Shown in pieces: positions 42,628 to 46,015 of a stretch of 46,015 bases of DNA. This DNA comes from an uncultured Burkholderiales bacterium (GTDB lineage Bacteria > Pseudomonadota > Gammaproteobacteria > Burkholderiales > Eutrophovitaceae). Within the stretch, counting starts at the first letter, position 1, and each line of letters starts with the position of its first letter. Location: contig CATOSA010000027.1 of NCBI GenBank assembly GCA_951812315.1, positions 1 to 46,015 on the forward strand. Reading direction: 5' to 3'. The position numbers were made by a program, and so were the translations under genes. The notes beneath the pieces were generated by a model. That model had not been told where the DNA came from, made no database searches, and saw only the letters and a program-made list of their open reading frames with translations.

Positions 42628-43389
42628 ATGAGCTTTGAGAAAATTGTTAGAGACAGGCTCCGCGAGATTGGTATGTCCCCGATCAGGGCTGCCATTGCAA
42701 GCGGTTTGCCGCGAGACGCGATCCGATCAGTTTTGCGCGGGCACCCTCCCTCAATAGACAGGGCGCAAGAAATAACCAAGGCCCTTGGCTTAACGTTGCA
42801 GATTTACCACGATCAAAATAGTAGCTCCAAAGAAAAAAGTTTTCAGATGCAGCGCGTTGGCGATAATGTTCGCCCGAAACCCCTGAATAACTCGGCGAGT
42901 TATTCAGGGATTCGGGCTGCCGAGGAACAGGCGGCTTACGAAGTCGATTACCGGGCTTACGACCCGGACATCGACGATGCCGAGCACGTTATGGTGCCAA
43001 AGCTACCTGTACGCCTGTCTGCCGGGCCTGGCGCGTCAGGCGAGGATGAGACGCCCGTTGGCCTGCTGGCGTTCCGGCGCGAGTGGATGCGCCAGCACTC
43101 GCTTCAACCCGGGCGCGTGAGCGCAGTGGAGGTGGCTGGTGACAGCATGAAACCATCGCTGAACGATGGCGATACCGTGCTTGTCGATCACACCAGAGCG
43201 GGTCCTCGGCGCGGCAAAGTCGTCGCCGCACGGGTAGGTGGAGAATTGTTTATCAAGCGCCTGCATACGATGCCGCCTGATGGCTGGCTGCTGGTCAGCG
43301 ACAACCCGGATTACTCGCCACTCATGCTGGGCCGCGACGATGCCATCATCGGCGAAATTGTCTGGCAGGGCAGGTGGTTGAAGCGATGA
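42628..43389 (+). CDS. Phage repressor (Cro/CI-type HTH plus S24 LexA-like peptidase)
   Basis: 253 aa from ATG 42628. HTH at residues about 5-55 (IREIGM-like RLREIGMSPIRAAIASGLPR). C-terminal S24 domain: VEVAGDSMKPSLNDGDTVLV holds the catalytic Ser, RGKVVAARVGGELFIKRLHT the Lys. The cleavage site region is probably RLSAGPGASGE. RecA-stimulated self-cleavage would derepress the phage; no intact lytic set remains here. Its TGA overlaps the next ATG. Confidence 0.88.
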   Translation: MSFEKIVRDRLREIGMSPIRAAIASGLPRDAIRSVLRGHPPSIDRAQEITKALGLTLQIYHDQNSSSKEKSFQMQRVGDNVRPKPLNNSASYSGIRAAEEQAAYEVDYRAYDPDIDDAEHVMVPKLPVRLSAGPGASGEDETPVGLLAFRREWMRQHSLQPGRVSAVEVAGDSMKPSLNDGDTVLVDHTRAGPRRGKVVAARVGGELFIKRLHTMPPDGWLLVSDNPDYSPLMLGRDDAIIGEIVWQGRWLKR

Positions 43390-43856
43390 AAGGCACATTG
43401 ATATTTGTGCTGATGTCAGCGTTGGCGGCACACGCTCATTCTGGCCGCACTGATTCCGAGGGCTGTCATGCTGGCAGCCAGCCCCGCCACTGCCACGGCC
43501 ACGGCGGAAAAGTCAACAAGACCAAATCCAAGCCCGCGCTCACGCGTAACGAGGCTGATTACAACGCCGCATTCTGCGCCACTGTCGGCGGCCAAACCGA
43601 GGTACGGCATAGCTACAGCTATCCAGGCGGTCGCGGCTATGTGATCGTTGATTGCGAGACGGATACATACGTGTACGAAGGTGGGCTGGACAAACGCAGC
43701 AGTCTCGACAGCGTTCAGCAAGCGTTGTTTTTCGGGCACTTGACGGGCAAGATTCCCGCTGTGGTCATCTACGACACAGATGGCGTAGCGGGCAAGTATG
43801 AGCACCGTATTCGGGTGGCGTGTGAGATCGCAGGTGTCGAGTTTATTGGCAGATAA
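43386..43856 (+). CDS. Secreted protein with HSGRT-GCH motif, phage cargo
   Basis: 156 aa from ATG 43386, coupled to the repressor stop (ATGA). Signal peptide MKGTLIFVLMSALAAHA, then HSGRTDSEGCHAGSQPRHCH, a small Cys/His motif typical of YHYH-like secreted domains, possibly metal-binding, followed by a Lys-rich linker and a ~100-aa domain with two Cys (FCATVGG, VIVDCETD). The C-terminal domain resembles no family I know. Expressed in lysogeny through the repressor, so a candidate lysogenic-conversion gene. Confidence 0.6.
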   Translation: MKGTLIFVLMSALAAHAHSGRTDSEGCHAGSQPRHCHGHGGKVNKTKSKPALTRNEADYNAAFCATVGGQTEVRHSYSYPGGRGYVIVDCETDTYVYEGGLDKRSSLDSVQQALFFGHLTGKIPAVVIYDTDGVAGKYEHRIRVACEIAGVEFIGR

Positions 43857-44024
43857 TCTATTCTCAGGGCCGCAGACATCACTTGCCGGAATGGCATTGT
43901 CGATCCCAGTGACGTGTTTGACAAAATGCACGCATGGATGGAAGAGATCATTGAATCTCGTCTGGCTGACTAAGCCGCCTAATGTAAAATCAAATCTACA
44001 CCAGGTCATCGGCACGAGGCACAA

Positions 44025-44528
44025 ATGGATACTCTAGTAAGCCTTATGGTGACGCTCAGCGACTTCCTCGTAACGGCTGCGACATTATTGATTGGCTACA
44101 GTGTTTATATACGGCATCGTATTAACGATGTTGTCAGTGCCGGGGTTATTCTTTCGGCCGAACAGCAGAGTTCACTCCACGACGCTGCTCGTCCTGCAGA
44201 ACGCTTTCTCGTTCGGACAATGTACCTGTATGGATTTGCTATTCTATTGGCGACTCTGCTCCAGTCGGATTTCAGTGCTGGCGGATACGTCCAGATAAGG
44301 GAACCGTTAGCTGTCGTGTTAGCTGTCGTGTTTCTGCTGTGTGTAAGAGCGCTGTTTGTTGTTCATTATTACGATGGCCAGGTCACCGCATTGTCTCGCA
44401 GGATGTCTGAAGACTGCGCACGCCAGCGCGAACGGTTGGCTGCACTAGGTCAACTCCGTCAAGATGACAGTATGCCTGACGACAAAATTCAACATCTTAA
44501 ACGCTACCGAGATACTCAGGAGCAGTAG
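44025..44528 (+). CDS. Three-helix membrane protein, phage cargo
   Basis: 167 aa, ATG 44025. Predicted membrane helices at about 5-28, 66-80 and 92-115; C-terminal 50 residues are charged and coiled-coil-like (RRMSEDCARQRERLAALGQL). No recognised family. 168 bases downstream of the secreted protein, same strand. May be an effector-type cargo gene; function not inferred. Confidence 0.55.
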   Translation: MDTLVSLMVTLSDFLVTAATLLIGYSVYIRHRINDVVSAGVILSAEQQSSLHDAARPAERFLVRTMYLYGFAILLATLLQSDFSAGGYVQIREPLAVVLAVVFLLCVRALFVVHYYDGQVTALSRRMSEDCARQRERLAALGQLRQDDSMPDDKIQHLKRYRDTQEQ

Positions 44529-44746
44529 AATAATAACGTTGCCAGCAGGCCGCTCGGATTCAATCAGCGTTGAACAGTCACTCAACCCGCGTTGCACATT
44601 TCACGTATCCGCGCCCGGCTCGTGTGAAAGAGGTTCTGGCCACCCGGGCTTGCCGGGCAGGCCAGGATGTCCGAGGGCGCAACGCGGCTCGCAAAAAGTG
44701 ACACGCATATGCCTTGAGCGCCTTGTTGCGCGCCTATCATGCGCGC

Positions 44747-45916
44747 ATGAAAACACTACACCTGCTCAGGCCCGGCACGTTTCGCGACGCGCACGGTCAG
44801 GATGTGACTTTTTCTTTTGCCGATCTCGCGGCGATGGCCGCGAGCTACGATCCGGCGACCAGCGAGGCGCCGGTGGTCATTGGTCATCCGGCATCGGACG
44901 CCCCGGCTTACGGCTGGATCAAATCGCTGTCGGCTGATAGCCAGGGTCTGCACGCCACGGCGCACCAGGTGGAGCCTGCCTTTTCGGACGCCGTGAGCGC
45001 GGGGCGGTACAAAAAAATCTCCGTGGCGCTATACGGCCCCGAGCACCCGAACAACCCCAATCCTGGCGCGTGGGCCTTGCGTCACGTCGGTTTTCTCGGC
45101 GCACAGCCGCCAGCGGTCAAAGGCTTGCAGGCCGTGCAATTTGCCGCCAGCGACACACCGGATCTGGCGGTTGAGGTAGCGCTTGCCGGCCAGAGTGTGG
45201 AGCCCCGGGTATTGGGCAGCATTGCCCGCCTGTTTGGCCGCCTGCGCTATTACCTGATCGACAAGGAGGGCTTGGAGGCGGCTGACAAGACCGTCCCTGA
45301 CTGGGACGTGCGGGCCATTGCCGAGGCCGTGCAGCGCGAAGCGCGCACGTTTGCCGATCCTGCCTCATCCAGTATGCCAACACACAAGGAGCATGCCATG
45401 CCAGATAATGACAAAACCCGCGCCGCCGCGCTCGCCGAGCAGGCGGAGAGCCTGACAAAACGCGAGGCCGAACTGGTCGAACGCGAAGCTAAAATTAAAG
45501 CCGCCGCACAACGCCAGGCAGAACAAGCTGCCACCGAGTTTACCGAGCGCCTGGTCACAGACGGCAAGGTGTTGCCGCGTGACAAGGCGGCGCTGTCAAG
45601 CGTGCTGACACTGCTGCCGGAGGCTGCCACGGTTGAGTTCGCCGAGGGCGACTCGGAGGTGGTCAAGCCCGGCCCGGCGGGCACTTTCCTGCGCCAGTTT
45701 TTGAGCCGCTTGCCAACGCAGGTTGAGTATGCCGAGCGCAGTGCGGGCGAGATCACCGCGCCGGGCGCTGCGCACAGCATTGCCCCGGCAGGCTACGCCG
45801 TCGACCCGGCGCAGCTTGACCTGCACCACAAGGCCGTCGCGCTGAGTGAGGCGCAGAACATCGACTATGACCAGGCGCTGACCCGCCTGGCTAGCCAGGC
45901 AGGAGGTGCTCGATGA
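44747..45916 (+). CDS. Phage prohead protease (Mu gpI-like)
   Basis: 389 aa from ATG 44747. Protease domain about 1-150: MKTLHLLRPGTFRDAHG, PVVIGHPASDAPAYGWIKSL, YKKISVALYGPEHPNNPNPG, LRHVGFLGAQPPAVKGL. A coiled-coil scaffold region follows (about 218-300). Mu gpI cleaves the scaffold in capsid maturation. It is intact, plus-strand, and opposite to portal-F-G, which should lie just upstream on the same strand. Confidence 0.88.
   Translation: MKTLHLLRPGTFRDAHGQDVTFSFADLAAMAASYDPATSEAPVVIGHPASDAPAYGWIKSLSADSQGLHATAHQVEPAFSDAVSAGRYKKISVALYGPEHPNNPNPGAWALRHVGFLGAQPPAVKGLQAVQFAASDTPDLAVEVALAGQSVEPRVLGSIARLFGRLRYYLIDKEGLEAADKTVPDWDVRAIAEAVQREARTFADPASSSMPTHKEHAMPDNDKTRAAALAEQAESLTKREAELVEREAKIKAAAQRQAEQAATEFTERLVTDGKVLPRDKAALSSVLTLLPEAATVEFAEGDSEVVKPGPAGTFLRQFLSRLPTQVEYAERSAGEITAPGAAHSIAPAGYAVDPAQLDLHHKAVALSEAQNIDYDQALTRLASQAGGAR
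45398..45916 (+). CDS. Phage head scaffold (Mu gpZ-like), internal start within the protease gene
   Basis: An in-frame ATG at 45398 (residue 218 of the protease) is preceded by AAGGAG at 45386-45391, 6 bases away. The product, 172 aa, begins MPDNDKTRAAALAEQAESLT and is a coiled coil rich in Glu/Ala/Lys, as expected for Mu gpZ, which is made from the 3' part of gene I. Confidence 0.65.
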   Translation: MPDNDKTRAAALAEQAESLTKREAELVEREAKIKAAAQRQAEQAATEFTERLVTDGKVLPRDKAALSSVLTLLPEAATVEFAEGDSEVVKPGPAGTFLRQFLSRLPTQVEYAERSAGEITAPGAAHSIAPAGYAVDPAQLDLHHKAVALSEAQNIDYDQALTRLASQAGGAR

Positions 45917-46015
45917 GCGATCTCGATAACGCCACCCAGCGCACCACCATTAAGCTCGCGGCCACCGTCGGCGAGCATATTTACATTGAGGCTGATGGCA
46001 CTTTGCCGAGCGCCA
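45913..46015 (+). CDS. Phage head gene after the protease (5' part)
   Basis: ATG 45913 overlaps the protease TGA. The visible 34 codons (MSDLDNATQRTTIKLAATVG, EHIYIEADGTLPS) run off the window. Position suggests a capsid decoration or major head protein. Family not certain. Confidence 0.55.
   Translation, partial: MSDLDNATQRTTIKLAATVGEHIYIEADGTLPSA

Overview
The window looks like chromosome of a gammaproteobacterium. Supporting signs are moderately high GC, Anr/FNR-type boxes, a NosR-family protein, a cluster of glutathione transferases (GSTs) and xenobiotic/lipid catabolic genes, and a Mu/BcepMu-like phage with a P2-like tail. A marine or sediment lineage is only a guess. About 32 kb of host-type sequence (about 4.8-37.2 kb) lies between two pieces of a degraded Mu-like prophage.

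Layout. 0-0.8 kb: edge of a minus-strand host operon, cut by IS3-family copy A (773-2039). 2.0-4.7 kb: phage tail remnant (tape-measure C-terminus, tail protein X, late-control protein D, HTH regulator). 4.8-9.5 kb: exchanger fragment, DUF481 outer-membrane protein, lone biotinyl carrier, amber-interrupted outer-membrane protein, MarR regulator divergent from a frameshifted rhodanese. 9.6-21.4 kb: catabolic block (LinB-type haloalkane dehalogenase, crotonase, kappa-class isomerase, TetR, SDR, three GSTs, a linalool dehydratase/isomerase-like protein, reductase, VOC protein), ending with a small cytochrome c that has a perfect FNR box. 21.5-25.0 kb: gene graveyard with an IS407-type element, three truncated genes and IS3 copy B inverted relative to copy A. 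25.3-34.0 kb: adenylate cyclase/TPR protein, quinone reductase, metallo-hydrolase, CoA-transferase, GST and D-aminoacylase, all on the minus strand. 34.2-37.2 kb: cytochrome c and NosR, with only the 3' end of apbE (nosX) remaining.

37.24-39.53 kb is the most interesting part. It is a small island in which a ~53-bp repeat occurs four times in the same orientation, each time at a module boundary. The modules are a three-gene operon with RexA/RexB-like architecture (272-aa soluble protein, 46-aa protein, 163-aa protein with four membrane segments), the first 17 codons of a DNA adenine methylase-like gene, and an ASCH-domain gene. The first repeat sits where apbE is broken and the last abuts the phage.

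39.5-46.0 kb: phage head block (tail-completion gpG, deleted F, portal C-terminus) on the minus strand, an immunity region (repressor with three operators, divergent HTH-region gene), two cargo genes of unknown role, then protease/scaffold on the plus strand. The head genes and the protease face opposite ways, so the prophage is rearranged as well as truncated.

Several reading frames break at single-base changes, mostly in short G/C runs. These may be assembly errors rather than true pseudogenes.
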